DNA of 64,000 bases from Arcanobacterium sp. S3PF19 (GTDB taxonomy: Bacteria; Actinomycetota; Actinomycetes; Actinomycetales; Actinomycetaceae). The notes below the pieces were generated by a model. That model saw nothing but the letters and a program-made list of their open reading frames with translations, searched no databases and was not told the DNA's origin. The stretch spans positions 1 through 64,000 of the forward strand of contig NZ_JRMX01000014.1 in NCBI RefSeq assembly GCF_000758825.1, read 5' to 3'. The position numbers were made by a program, and so were the translations under genes. Below are positions 1 to 9,249 of this stretch, in pieces; position 1 is the first letter of the stretch, and the number at the start of each line of letters is the position of its first letter.

Positions 1-108
1 CGACACCGGGCACGACACCGGGCACGACACCGGGCACGACACCGGGCACGACACCCGGTACAACACCCGGTACAACACCCGGTACAACACCCGGTACAAC
101 ACCCGGCA
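1..108 (+). repeat. 12-bp tandem repeat encoding TPGT stalk
   Basis: Nine consecutive 12-bp units are visible. The first four read cgacaccgggca, and the later ones switch to caacacccggta, so the two halves are separate homogenised blocks with the same translation. The repeat is in frame with the surface protein and continues beyond the window edge. Unit number probably varies between strains by slippage. Confidence 0.95.
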
Positions 109-299
109 CCCGAGCGGGCAGTGCTTCTTCGCAGACGCAAAACCGGGGCGGCTCCGCCGATTCGCAGAATCGGGCGAATTTGTCGCATACCGGAAGCGCA
201 GCGGGAATTTACTGCCTCGCCGCCCTTCTGCTGCTGTTCTTCGGAACCGCTGCCGGAATGTCGGAGAAAAGAGGAAAAACGCGCACTGCGCACAAATAA
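1..299 (+). CDS. C-terminus of LPXTG-type cell-wall-anchored surface protein (5' truncated by window edge)
   Basis: The reading frame that begins at base 3 is open from the window edge to a TAA at 297-299. It encodes about nine TPGT tetrapeptide repeats, a short Ser/Gln/Asn-rich spacer, and then a classical sortase signal: LSHTG, a hydrophobic stretch of about 20 residues (IYCLAALLLLFFGTAAG) and a basic tail (SEKRGKTRTAHK). This places the C-terminus of a secreted protein covalently on peptidoglycan, with the Thr/Pro/Gly repeat as a wall-spanning stalk. LSHTG departs from canonical LPXTG at the second residue; relaxed variants are common in actinobacteria. The functional N-terminal domain lies outside the window, so the role (adhesin, enzyme) cannot be given. 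A strong hairpin terminator follows at 341-370. Confidence 0.8.
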   Translation, partial: TPGTTPGTTPGTTPGTTPGTTPGTTPGTTPGTTPGTRAGSASSQTQNRGGSADSQNRANLSHTGSAAGIYCLAALLLLFFGTAAGMSEKRGKTRTAHK

Positions 300-340
300 T
301 GCCTGATATATCCGGATAATCACAACGGGTAATCACAAAA

Positions 341-370
341 GAGTGGGCGAAGCCAAAGCTTCGCCCACTC
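341..370. terminator. Intrinsic terminator between convergent genes
   Basis: Perfect 13-bp stem GAGTGGGCGAAGC / GCTTCGCCCACTC with a CAAA loop. It is followed by CCCCTTTT on the plus strand and by TTTTGTGATT on the minus strand, so it can serve both the surface-protein gene and the convergent SorC regulator gene. Confidence 0.85.
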
Positions 371-382
371 CCCTTTTCCTGC

Positions 383-1336
383 TTAGGAAATCATTTCTTC
401 CAGCCGGGAAGCGGTGTCTTCGTCGATAATCAGATCAGTGGCCACTCTTGCCCGCAGCGCGGCAAGCAGCGGAACCGCTTTCTCGGTTCCGGAAACCACA
501 CATATTCTCCGCTTAATTGCGCGCAGCGCCTCGGGCGTCGGACCGGAGGCCCGCCTGTTCAGCTCCAAATCCGCCCAGGATCCGTCCGCGCGCAAAAGCA
601 CCGTGCAGATATCTCCGACCACGCCTTCATCCGCCAAAGACGCCAGCTCGTTATGCGTCAGATACCCGCCGGAATACACCTGCGAAGGAATTTTGGAATC
701 CAGAGCACCCACTCCAAAGACGGCAATATCCGCAGAATTCTGCACTTCACGCACGGAACTGATGGAGCGCTCACGCCAGAGAACCTCACGCGTATCGGCG
801 TAGTCAAAAAATGCCGGCACCGGAAAATGAACCACGGCGGCTCCGTAGGCCCGTCCGAAAGCCTCCATGATTTCACCGGCATAGGGAATACCGGTGCTGT
901 TTTTGTTTGCGGCTCCGTTCAGCTGAACCACAACGGATCCCGAAGCCGATTTTGGCACCAGATGGTCGGAAACGGCAGATACGGTATTCCCCCATGCCAC
1001 CGCGATCACCGTATTTGGCTGCACCAGATCGGAAATCACCAGACCGGCCATAGTGGCTACGGATGTGAGACGCCGCGCCTCATTTGCCCCCAAAGGAACC
1101 GGCACCACATGCGTGCGGATACCGAAATACCGCGAGATACGCATTCCCAGCGTGTCGGCAAGCTCTTTCGGCGGATGCAGGGAAATCTGCACATACCCTT
1201 CGTCGCGCGCGGTTTTCACCAGACGCGACACCGTGGAACGGGAGACCCCCAAACGGCGGGCGATAGATTCCATTGTTTCACCCTGCACGTAGTGCATCAC
1301 AGCGGCTTCATAAGCCAAATTCCTGCGTTCGGGCAT
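383..1336 (-). CDS. SorC-family (sugar-binding) transcriptional regulator, probable glp regulator
   Basis: A 317-residue protein with an N-terminal helix-turn-helix (about residues 18-48, ESIARRLGVSRSTVSRLVK) followed by the SorC/DeoR sugar-phosphate-binding domain (VIAVAWGNTVSAVSDHL and GDICTVLLRADGSW blocks). Family members bind phosphorylated sugars and control adjacent catabolic operons. The start has a strong SD (GAGGAG) seven bases upstream. The gene is transcribed divergently from glpABC with 317 bp between them, so regulation by glycerol-3-P or DHAP is a reasonable inference. A SorC protein is an unusual choice here, because GlpR regulators are normally DeoR- or IclR-type. The ligand is not shown by the sequence. 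Confidence 0.85.
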   Translation of the reverse strand: MPERRNLAYEAAVMHYVQGETMESIARRLGVSRSTVSRLVKTARDEGYVQISLHPPKELADTLGMRISRYFGIRTHVVPVPLGANEARRLTSVATMAGLVISDLVQPNTVIAVAWGNTVSAVSDHLVPKSASGSVVVQLNGAANKNSTGIPYAGEIMEAFGRAYGAAVVHFPVPAFFDYADTREVLWRERSISSVREVQNSADIAVFGVGALDSKIPSQVYSGGYLTHNELASLADEGVVGDICTVLLRADGSWADLELNRRASGPTPEALRAIKRRICVVSGTEKAVPLLAALRARVATDLIIDEDTASRLEEMIS

Positions 1337-1653
1337 TCACTTTCTCCTCTGCGCTTCCTGTTTTTTCTATCTTCTAAAATACACCGAAACAAAGCTAAAT
1401 TTTAACCATTTAAACAATGACGGTTATGCGTAATTTGCCGTTATCTGAAACCCGTTCCACAGCCGAAAAATACCGATGCACACATGCGCAATTTCGCGGA
1501 AAAACAGATTTTTTGTTCTCAAATCCGCCCTGCGCAACCTACCCTGAAACTGTCCGAACGGTATTCCCCGCCGAATACACGCATGCGATAAGGCACGCTG
1601 ACGGCAGAGAAATCCGTAGGCTTAGGAAACCCACTTCAGAGCGGAAGCCGGTT
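1337..1653. promoter_or_regulatory. Divergent regulatory region, SorC regulator / glpA
   Basis: This 317-bp gap must hold the promoters for the regulator and for glpABC. The clearest structure is an inverted repeat TAACC-N14-GGTTA at 1403-1426 in an A/T-rich stretch close to the regulator side; it is a candidate operator for the SorC protein. No convincing -35/-10 pair could be assigned. The frame upstream of glpA stays open through this gap, but its composition and the SD position argue against coding. Confidence 0.45.
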
Positions 1654-3381
1654 ATGAAACAGATAAATACGGAAGTTGTTGTGATTGGCGGCGGCGCAAC
1701 GGGTGCCGGCACAATCCGGGATTTGGCAATGCGCGGTTTTAAAGCCGTACTTGTGGAACGCGCCGATCTTGCCCAGGGAACCACGGGGCGGTTCCACGGA
1801 CTGCTGCACTCGGGGGGACGGTATGTCGTCTCCGATCCCGGCTCCGCCACGGAATGTGCGCAGGAAAATGCGGTGCTGCGCCGGATTCATGCCGATGCCG
1901 TGGAAGAAACGGGCGGATTCTTTGTCGTCACCCCGCAGGACAGCGAAGAGCATGCCGACAAATTTCTTCAGGCGGCAAAAAACACCAAAGTGCCTGCGGA
2001 AGAAATTTCGGTTGCCCACGCTCTGCGGCGCGAACCGCGTCTGCATCCCGGAATGAAACGCGTTTTTGAAGTCGAAGACGGCACGGTCGACGGATGGCGC
2101 ATGACGTGGGGCGCGGCAGAATCGGCAAAAGCATACGGGGCACAGATTCTGAGCTATCACCGCGTCACAAAAATCATCACGGAAAACGGAGCCGTCCGGG
2201 CGGTAATTGCCCACGGCGAAAAAAGCGGGGAAGACATCCGGATCGAATGCCGGTTTGTAATCAACGCGGGCGGTCCGTGGGCGGGGCAGATCGCGGCGCT
2301 CGCCGGAGCGCACGGCGTGGACGTCGTGCCCGGGCGCGGAATCATGGTCGCAATGAACCACCGGCTGGTAAATATGGTTATTAACCGCTGCATTTACCCC
2401 GCAGACGGGGATATCATCGTCCCCGGGCACACCGTCTGCATAATCGGCACAACCGACCAGGCGGCGCAGGACCCCGATTTTCTCGAGATTCGCGACGACG
2501 AAGTGCAGAAAATGCTGGACGCGGGAGAGGCGATGGTTCCGGGATTCCGCAACTCCCGCGCCGTGCACGTATGGGCAGGAGCCCGTCCGCTGGTTAAAGA
2601 CAGGCGCGTCAGCGCCTCGGATACCCGGCATATGTCACGCGGCATGTCCGTTATCGACCACAGTTCACGCGACGGCATCGACGGGCTGCTCACAATCGCC
2701 GGCGGAAAACTCACCACTTACCGTCTTATGGCAAAAAATGCGGTTGACGCGATGTGTGCCCTGATGGGCGAGGAACGGCCCTGCACCACGGACCGCGAAG
2801 AAGTACCGGACGCACAGGGACGCCCCACGCACAAACTTTCCGACCGGCTCAGGCAACGCGAGGCAGACCGGCTGGACGACCAGCTTATCTGCGAGTGCGA
2901 ACTGGTCACCCGATCCATGGTCGAAAAAGTTCTCACCGCGCAGCCGGAAGCAAATCTGGACGATGTCCGCCGGCAGCTGCGAATCGGCATGGGCCCGTGC
3001 CAGGGCACGTTCTGTTCCCTGCGCACGGCAGCCATAATGCACGATTTCCAAAAGAAGCGGCAGCGCGGCAGCGCAGAAGCAGAAAATGCGGCACGCCTGG
3101 CGGACCGGAGCAGCACAATGCTCCGCCTCTTCGTGGCAAACAGGCAGCAGGGAATCCGTCCGCTGCTGCACGGCGAACAGCTGCGCGAAGGCGCTCTCGG
3201 AAAGTGGGTGCTCAACGGAATATTGGATCTGGACCATCTGCCGGATCCGCAGCCGGAGGCAAAACGCGAAACGGGAGATCTTGCGCTGCTTCACGGACGG
3301 CACGACGGACTGCGGCCCAGCGGATTTGAAGCGCAGAGTACCCCCGCCAAACACACGCCCGGAAAGGAGAATGCGCAATGA
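1654..3381 (+). CDS. glpA: Anaerobic glycerol-3-phosphate dehydrogenase subunit A
   Basis: 575 residues from ATG 1654, which has GCGGAAG about seven bases upstream. The frame is open 79 codons further up, but the protein family begins at MKQINTE. The Rossmann FAD motif GGGATGAG is at residues 12-19 and is followed by the GlpA/GlpD signature RFHGLLHSGGRYV. The C-terminus carries a BFD-like [2Fe-2S] domain with Cys413, Cys415, Cys449 and Cys454 (CEC...CQGTFC). GlpA oxidises sn-glycerol-3-P to DHAP with FAD and works with GlpB and GlpC at the membrane to pass electrons to quinone. It overlaps glpB by four bases (ATGA), showing translational coupling. It is about 30 residues longer than E. coli GlpA, mainly at the C-terminus. 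Confidence 0.95.
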   Translation: MKQINTEVVVIGGGATGAGTIRDLAMRGFKAVLVERADLAQGTTGRFHGLLHSGGRYVVSDPGSATECAQENAVLRRIHADAVEETGGFFVVTPQDSEEHADKFLQAAKNTKVPAEEISVAHALRREPRLHPGMKRVFEVEDGTVDGWRMTWGAAESAKAYGAQILSYHRVTKIITENGAVRAVIAHGEKSGEDIRIECRFVINAGGPWAGQIAALAGAHGVDVVPGRGIMVAMNHRLVNMVINRCIYPADGDIIVPGHTVCIIGTTDQAAQDPDFLEIRDDEVQKMLDAGEAMVPGFRNSRAVHVWAGARPLVKDRRVSASDTRHMSRGMSVIDHSSRDGIDGLLTIAGGKLTTYRLMAKNAVDAMCALMGEERPCTTDREEVPDAQGRPTHKLSDRLRQREADRLDDQLICECELVTRSMVEKVLTAQPEANLDDVRRQLRIGMGPCQGTFCSLRTAAIMHDFQKKRQRGSAEAENAARLADRSSTMLRLFVANRQQGIRPLLHGEQLREGALGKWVLNGILDLDHLPDPQPEAKRETGDLALLHGRHDGLRPSGFEAQSTPAKHTPGKENAQ

Positions 3382-4631
3382 ACCGCACAGCCGTAATCGG
3401 AGCCGGAATTGCCGGCCTGAGCACCGCACTTATGCTCTCTGAGGCAGGATATGCCGTTACCCTGTTCTCGCGGGGAATCGGCGGTCTGCTTCAGTCAAAC
3501 GGAACCATTGACGTTTTGGGATGGGAGAACGGACGGGCCGACAAAACCCCGGTCACCGGCGTGGACAGCGCTTTTGCCCGTTTTACCGCGGAAAATCCCC
3601 ACCATCCTTATGCCCAAATCGGTCTGGAAAACGTAAAACGGGGAATTGCGCATATAACGCAAAAACTGGATTTTTTTCCGTCATACCGGGAAGAGGAAAA
3701 ACTGTGCAACGTACTGCTGCCCACCGCCGTCGGCAGCGTCAGACCCACTGCGGTCCTGCCGGAATCAATGCGGCATTCCGTGCTGAAAGACGGCGGTGAA
3801 TATCTGCTTGCCGGATTTGACCGGCTGAAAGATTTCCCTCTCGAACTTGCCGCAGACAATCTGCGACGCAATCCCCTGGTTCGGGTTAAAGTACGCACAA
3901 AACTGCTCGACCTGCCTATTCGCGGCGGTATCGAACGTGATGCGAACGCAACCGTCCATGCCCGCGCTTTCGATTCCCCCGATTCGGCGCTGCGCGAAGA
4001 GCTTTGCCGGCAGCTGCGCGGAGAGATACGCCCGGGAGAAACCGTTCTCGTTCCCGCAGTGCTCGGTCTGCGTCCGCAGACATTTCGCACGATAAGCGGC
4101 GAACTTGCGGTTCCCGTGGGCGAAATTCCGCTGCCTCCCCCATCCGTTGGCGGACGGCGGATCAGCGACGCGCTGCTCGGCGCCTGCAGGGAAAACAGAG
4201 TCGACATCCGGCTCAACTCCACCGTTGTCGGCGCCGTTGCGCAGGGGAAGAGAATTTTGGCTCTGAAAGTCCGGCAGGCAGGGCGCGTGGCACAGATACC
4301 CGTGCAGACGGTCACCGACGCGGCGGGGCGCTATGAGTCGGGCAGTATCGTGCGCGATTCGTACGGAAAAATAAAAGAGAGTATTTTTGGCCTGCCTCTC
4401 TTTTCACCCGATATTCCGGGCAGGGATTTCGCGGCGGAAAAGATCTACCGCACGGGCGTGGCGGTAAACAGAGACATGAACCCCGTCGACGAATTCGGTA
4501 AGCCCGTATTCACAAATCTGTTTTGTGCCGGAGACATCCTCGGCGGCAGCCTGCCCTGGGATGAAAAATCCGGCGAAGGAATCGCACTCGGCAGTGCAGC
4601 CGCGGTGTTTGCGGCAATTGAAGGAAAGTGA
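3378..4631 (+). CDS. glpB: Anaerobic glycerol-3-phosphate dehydrogenase subunit B
   Basis: 417 residues. It starts with an FAD-binding motif (VIGAGIAGLSTALMLSEAG, residues 5-23) and ends with the family's AGDILGG...GEGIALGSAA block that closes the second part of the flavin site. GlpB is the FMN/FAD-containing middle subunit of the GlpABC complex. Its ATG overlaps the glpA stop and its 3' end is next to glpC. Length matches E. coli GlpB (about 419 aa). Position and sequence agree, so the assignment is firm. Confidence 0.93.
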   Translation: MNRTAVIGAGIAGLSTALMLSEAGYAVTLFSRGIGGLLQSNGTIDVLGWENGRADKTPVTGVDSAFARFTAENPHHPYAQIGLENVKRGIAHITQKLDFFPSYREEEKLCNVLLPTAVGSVRPTAVLPESMRHSVLKDGGEYLLAGFDRLKDFPLELAADNLRRNPLVRVKVRTKLLDLPIRGGIERDANATVHARAFDSPDSALREELCRQLRGEIRPGETVLVPAVLGLRPQTFRTISGELAVPVGEIPLPPPSVGGRRISDALLGACRENRVDIRLNSTVVGAVAQGKRILALKVRQAGRVAQIPVQTVTDAAGRYESGSIVRDSYGKIKESIFGLPLFSPDIPGRDFAAEKIYRTGVAVNRDMNPVDEFGKPVFTNLFCAGDILGGSLPWDEKSGEGIALGSAAAVFAAIEGK

Positions 4632-4639
4632 GATCAGAC

Positions 4640-5923
4640 ATGGCAACCGTAAAAAGTTTGGAACACGCCAAGGCATCACTGGCGCGGATCTCTCTGGATT
4701 CCTGCGTAAAATGCACGGTCTGCGAGTCCATGTGCCCCGTGCTGGAAGTCACTGCGCTGTTTTCGGGCCCCAAATACGTAGGTCCGCAGGCCGAACGTTT
4801 CCGTAACGGAGAGTCGGTAGACCATTCCCTCGGATACTGCTCCGGATGCTCGATCTGCACCACCGTCTGCCCGCAGGGCGTAAAAATTGCGGAAATAAAT
4901 GCCCGGGCGCGCGCGGTAATGAAAGCCGGCAATATGCCGCTGCGGGATCTGCTGATTACCCAAACCTCTCTGGAAGGGAAACTCATGCAGCCCGTGGCAC
5001 CGCTGGCGAACGCCGCTCTGTCGATGAAACCCGTGCGCAAAGCCGTGGAAAAAGTACTGGGCGTGCATGCCGAGGCACCCGTGCCGAAAGCACGTTTTCA
5101 CAGCTTTATGGGATGGTTCCGGAAACACGAAAAGAAACGGGTCGGCCCGTTCCCGAAAGGTCCGATCGTATTTTTCCACGGGTGCGCGGGCGGCTATTTC
5201 GAAGTCTCGGCCTCAATCGCCACCGTCGAAGTGCTTGAATTTCTGGGATACGAAGTGCTTGTGCCGAAACAGGGCTGCTGCGGCCTGGCACAGCAGTCCA
5301 ACGGAATTTTCCGGCAGGCGGAAAAACAGGTGCTCCGGCTTTGCCGGCAGCTGCGCAGCGCGGGCAAAGACCTCACAATTGTTTCTTCTTCCGGTTCCTG
5401 CGCGGGTATGCTGCGCCACGAAGCCCACGAAATTATGGGAATCGACGATCCGTCTCTGATTGATGTTGCCTCGCGCACGGTGGAAACCTCGGAGTTCCTG
5501 CTGGAGCTGGTGGACAGCGGTCAGTTCCCCACGGAAAAGCTGCGGCGGCGCGATCTTACCATCCCCTATCATCAGCCCTGCCAGGTGAAATCGCAGGGAA
5601 TCGGGATGCCCGCAATCCGCCTGATGGAAACCGTTCCCGGGGTGAAAGTGGTTGAGTCCGGGCGCCCGTGCTGCGGGATCGCCGGCACGTACGGTCTGAA
5701 AAAGGAAAAGTACGAAGTGGCGCAGAAAATCGGAAAACCGCTGTTTGAGATGGTCAAAGAAACAAATCCGCAGCTTGCCGCCTGCGAAACCGAAACATGC
5801 CGGTGGCAGATCCGCAAGGGATCCGGCGCGGAGGTCATCCACCCCGTACAGCTGATTCACCACGCTCTGGGTCTTGCGGGCACCGAAAGCCTGTATGGCC
5901 CGCATTGGGATAATTTGAAGTAG
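4640..5923 (+). CDS. glpC: Anaerobic glycerol-3-phosphate dehydrogenase subunit C (Fe-S, membrane anchor)
   Basis: 427 residues from ATG 4640, preceded by AAGGAAAG about 11 bases upstream. A GTG at 4628 is in frame but lacks an SD. Two 4Fe-4S motifs lie near the N-terminus (CVKCTVCESMCP and CSGCSICTTVCP). Two cysteine-rich CCG domains follow (HGCAGGY...GCCG and PCQVKSQ...PCCGIAGTYG). GlpC attaches the GlpAB catalytic dimer to the membrane and relays electrons to menaquinone. It is the third gene of glpABC and is followed after 10 bp by a P-loop kinase gene. Confidence 0.93.
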   Translation: MATVKSLEHAKASLARISLDSCVKCTVCESMCPVLEVTALFSGPKYVGPQAERFRNGESVDHSLGYCSGCSICTTVCPQGVKIAEINARARAVMKAGNMPLRDLLITQTSLEGKLMQPVAPLANAALSMKPVRKAVEKVLGVHAEAPVPKARFHSFMGWFRKHEKKRVGPFPKGPIVFFHGCAGGYFEVSASIATVEVLEFLGYEVLVPKQGCCGLAQQSNGIFRQAEKQVLRLCRQLRSAGKDLTIVSSSGSCAGMLRHEAHEIMGIDDPSLIDVASRTVETSEFLLELVDSGQFPTEKLRRRDLTIPYHQPCQVKSQGIGMPAIRLMETVPGVKVVESGRPCCGIAGTYGLKKEKYEVAQKIGKPLFEMVKETNPQLAACETETCRWQIRKGSGAEVIHPVQLIHHALGLAGTESLYGPHWDNLK

Positions 5924-5933
5924 ACTATGATGT

Positions 5934-6590
5934 ATGTCTACCTCACTTTCCGGCGACGGTCTGTTTGATCTGCCTTCAGATTACAGACGTACGCCGCACG
6001 CACGCGTAATTTTGGTCACCGGCCCCTCAGGCAGCGGAAAAACACGTTTCGTGCACCGCACCGGTCTTCCGGTGGTTTCGCTGGATGAATTTTATTTTGA
6101 CGGCGACAGGCCCGGTCTGCCCCGCCGGCATGGCATGGTGGACTGGGATTCCCCGCAGACCTGGGATAAAGCCGCGGCAGTCCGGGCACTCGTGGAGCTG
6201 TGCGCGCAGGGCAGCACCACGGTTCCGATTTACGATATTCCTTCCAACGCGCGCGTGGGAGAACGGAAAGTGGAGCTGGACGGCAGACGCTACGTATTGG
6301 CGGAGGGGATTTTTGCCGCCGACATTATTGCCGATCTGAAGCGTGAGGGAATTTTGGCCGATGCGCTGTGCATCTGCCGCCCGCGGGTTCAGACATTCTG
6401 GTTTCGCCTCATGCGAGATTTGGACGAAGCGCGCAAACCGCTGCCCAACCTGCTGCGGCGCGGGTTTGCGCATTTTCTCAAAGAACCGGCGATGTATGAA
6501 TACCTGCAGAAAAAAGGGGCACGCCGGGTCTCCTACAGCCGGGCGCAGGAGGTCCTGACGCAAATCCTTGCCGCGCAGCGTTGGGATTAA
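5934..6590 (+). CDS. P-loop kinase of the uridine-kinase-like family, in the glp operon
   Basis: 218 residues with a Walker A motif GPSGSGKT at residues 30-37. A uridine/phosphoribulokinase-like segment follows (VVSLDEFYFDGDRPGLP, then WDSPQTWD and VPIYDIPSNAR). The gene starts 10 bp after glpC with no terminator, so it is probably cotranscribed. Uridine kinase is the closest family by motif order, but the substrate is not evident, and linkage to glycerol genes may indicate another small hydroxylated substrate. No SD is obvious before ATG 5934; ATG 5927 and 5930 are out of frame. Confidence 0.7.
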   Translation: MSTSLSGDGLFDLPSDYRRTPHARVILVTGPSGSGKTRFVHRTGLPVVSLDEFYFDGDRPGLPRRHGMVDWDSPQTWDKAAAVRALVELCAQGSTTVPIYDIPSNARVGERKVELDGRRYVLAEGIFAADIIADLKREGILADALCICRPRVQTFWFRLMRDLDEARKPLPNLLRRGFAHFLKEPAMYEYLQKKGARRVSYSRAQEVLTQILAAQRWD

Positions 6591-6651
6591 CGGAAAAACG
6601 CACGTCATATACCATTTCTCATTTTTTATGACCTTTTATGCACGTTCGTTC

Positions 6652-6665
6652 ATTTGCAGGCAAAT
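6652..6665. promoter_or_regulatory. Candidate operator (inverted repeat) upstream of glpF
   Basis: ATTTGC-AG-GCAAAT is a perfect 6-bp inverted repeat in the 208-bp gap before glpF. It lies about 35 bp upstream of the A/T-rich TTTATATATGC stretch that may be the -10 region. It could bind the SorC regulator or a catabolite regulator. No function is shown. Confidence 0.35.
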
Positions 6666-6798
6666 ACTCCGCAGACAAAACAACCTATGCCATAGTTTAT
6701 ATATGCACGTGTTTCGCATCACAGCGAAGTGAAGCGGGCCTGCATCCATATCCGCAATTTGCATCATAAGGCACTCTGCCTTCAGGGAAGGTACTATC

Positions 6799-7548
6799 AT
6801 GTCACTCGGACAGATATTTTTATCCGAATTTATCGGCACCGCACTCCTTATACTGCTCGGCGTCGGCGTCGTCGCCACCACTCTTCTGACCAAATCAAAA
6901 GGAAAAGATACCGGATGGCTGCTCATCAACTTTGGATGGGGACTTGCGGTATTTATCGGCGTTTACGCCGCATGGAAAACGGGCGGGCATCTCAATCCCG
7001 CCGTCACTCTCGCATTTGTGGCCGCCGGGGCGGGCGAATTTATGCCCGGAATTGCGGTTACGGGAGCGTCTGTGGCCGTCTATATCGCCGCACAGTTCAC
7101 CGGGGCATTTGTGGGCGCGGTACTGGCCTGGCTCGCCTTTAAGCAGCACTACGACGCACACGAAGACAGCGCCGAAATCCTCGGCACGTTTTCCACCGGG
7201 CCGGCAATCCGCGGCTACTTTTGGAACTGCGTGACGGAAACAATCGGCACTTTTGTGCTTGTAGCCTGGGTACTTGTTTCGGGAATGACGAAGAGCGCGG
7301 TCGGCCCGCTCGCCGTGGCACTCGTAATCGTTTCCATCGGCGCTTCTCTCGGCGGCCCTACGGGATACGCCATCAATCCCGCCCGCGATCTGGGGCCGCG
7401 TATCGCCCATGCCGTTTTGCCGATTAAGCATAAAGGCGGATCCGATTGGGCATACTCCTGGGTGCCGGTCGTCGGCCCGCTGATCGGCGGAATACTGGCA
7501 GGCGTACTCTTCGGGCAGAACGCATTAAACATTCTCTCTGTCGGATAA
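6799..7548 (+). CDS. glpF: Glycerol uptake facilitator (aquaglyceroporin)
   Basis: 249 residues, six predicted membrane helices and both pore NPA motifs: HLNPAVT (N66) and AINPARD (N193). The Asp-Arg after the second NPA (NPARD) is the aquaglyceroporin signature rather than the water-only type. Start ATG 6799 follows GGGAAGGTACTATC. It lies 64 bp before glpK in the same orientation, the usual glpFK order. It passively imports glycerol, which GlpK traps. Confidence 0.95.
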   Translation: MSLGQIFLSEFIGTALLILLGVGVVATTLLTKSKGKDTGWLLINFGWGLAVFIGVYAAWKTGGHLNPAVTLAFVAAGAGEFMPGIAVTGASVAVYIAAQFTGAFVGAVLAWLAFKQHYDAHEDSAEILGTFSTGPAIRGYFWNCVTETIGTFVLVAWVLVSGMTKSAVGPLAVALVIVSIGASLGGPTGYAINPARDLGPRIAHAVLPIKHKGGSDWAYSWVPVVGPLIGGILAGVLFGQNALNILSVG

Positions 7549-7612
7549 CTGCGGCAGACAGACAGATACCGAATATCAAAATCCAAATTTCAACTCTTAA
7601 AGGAATCCCAAC

Positions 7613-9139
<1,527 letters not shown>

Positions 9140-9182
9140 AACGGCTTCTCCTCCGTAAAGGCCGATTTGGTTTTGTGCAGAT

Positions 9183-9222
9183 AAAGGCGGTGGCAGAAAG
9201 AAATCTTTCTGCCACCGCCTTT
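9183..9222. terminator. Terminator between convergent glpK and lysS
   Basis: A perfect 18-bp stem starting AAAGGCGGTGGCAG, with an AAAT loop, lies between two converging genes. The A/T ends of the stem supply the U-tract on either strand, so it can act in both directions. Confidence 0.88.
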
Positions 9223-9249
9223 CCGTTTTCCGAAAATGTTTCGCCGCTC

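Noticed and set aside
1-120. CRISPR array from the short regular repeats at the left edge
   Set aside because: The units are contiguous with no spacers and are in frame with a TPGT-coding stalk.
121-306. A 61-codon frame at the left edge as a separate gene
   Set aside because: It is out of frame with the wall-anchored protein, which has a sorting signal and its own stop at 299.
1417-1653. Longer GlpA beginning at 1417
   Set aside because: The extra 79 residues are basic and without family match, and the SD and family start are at 1654.
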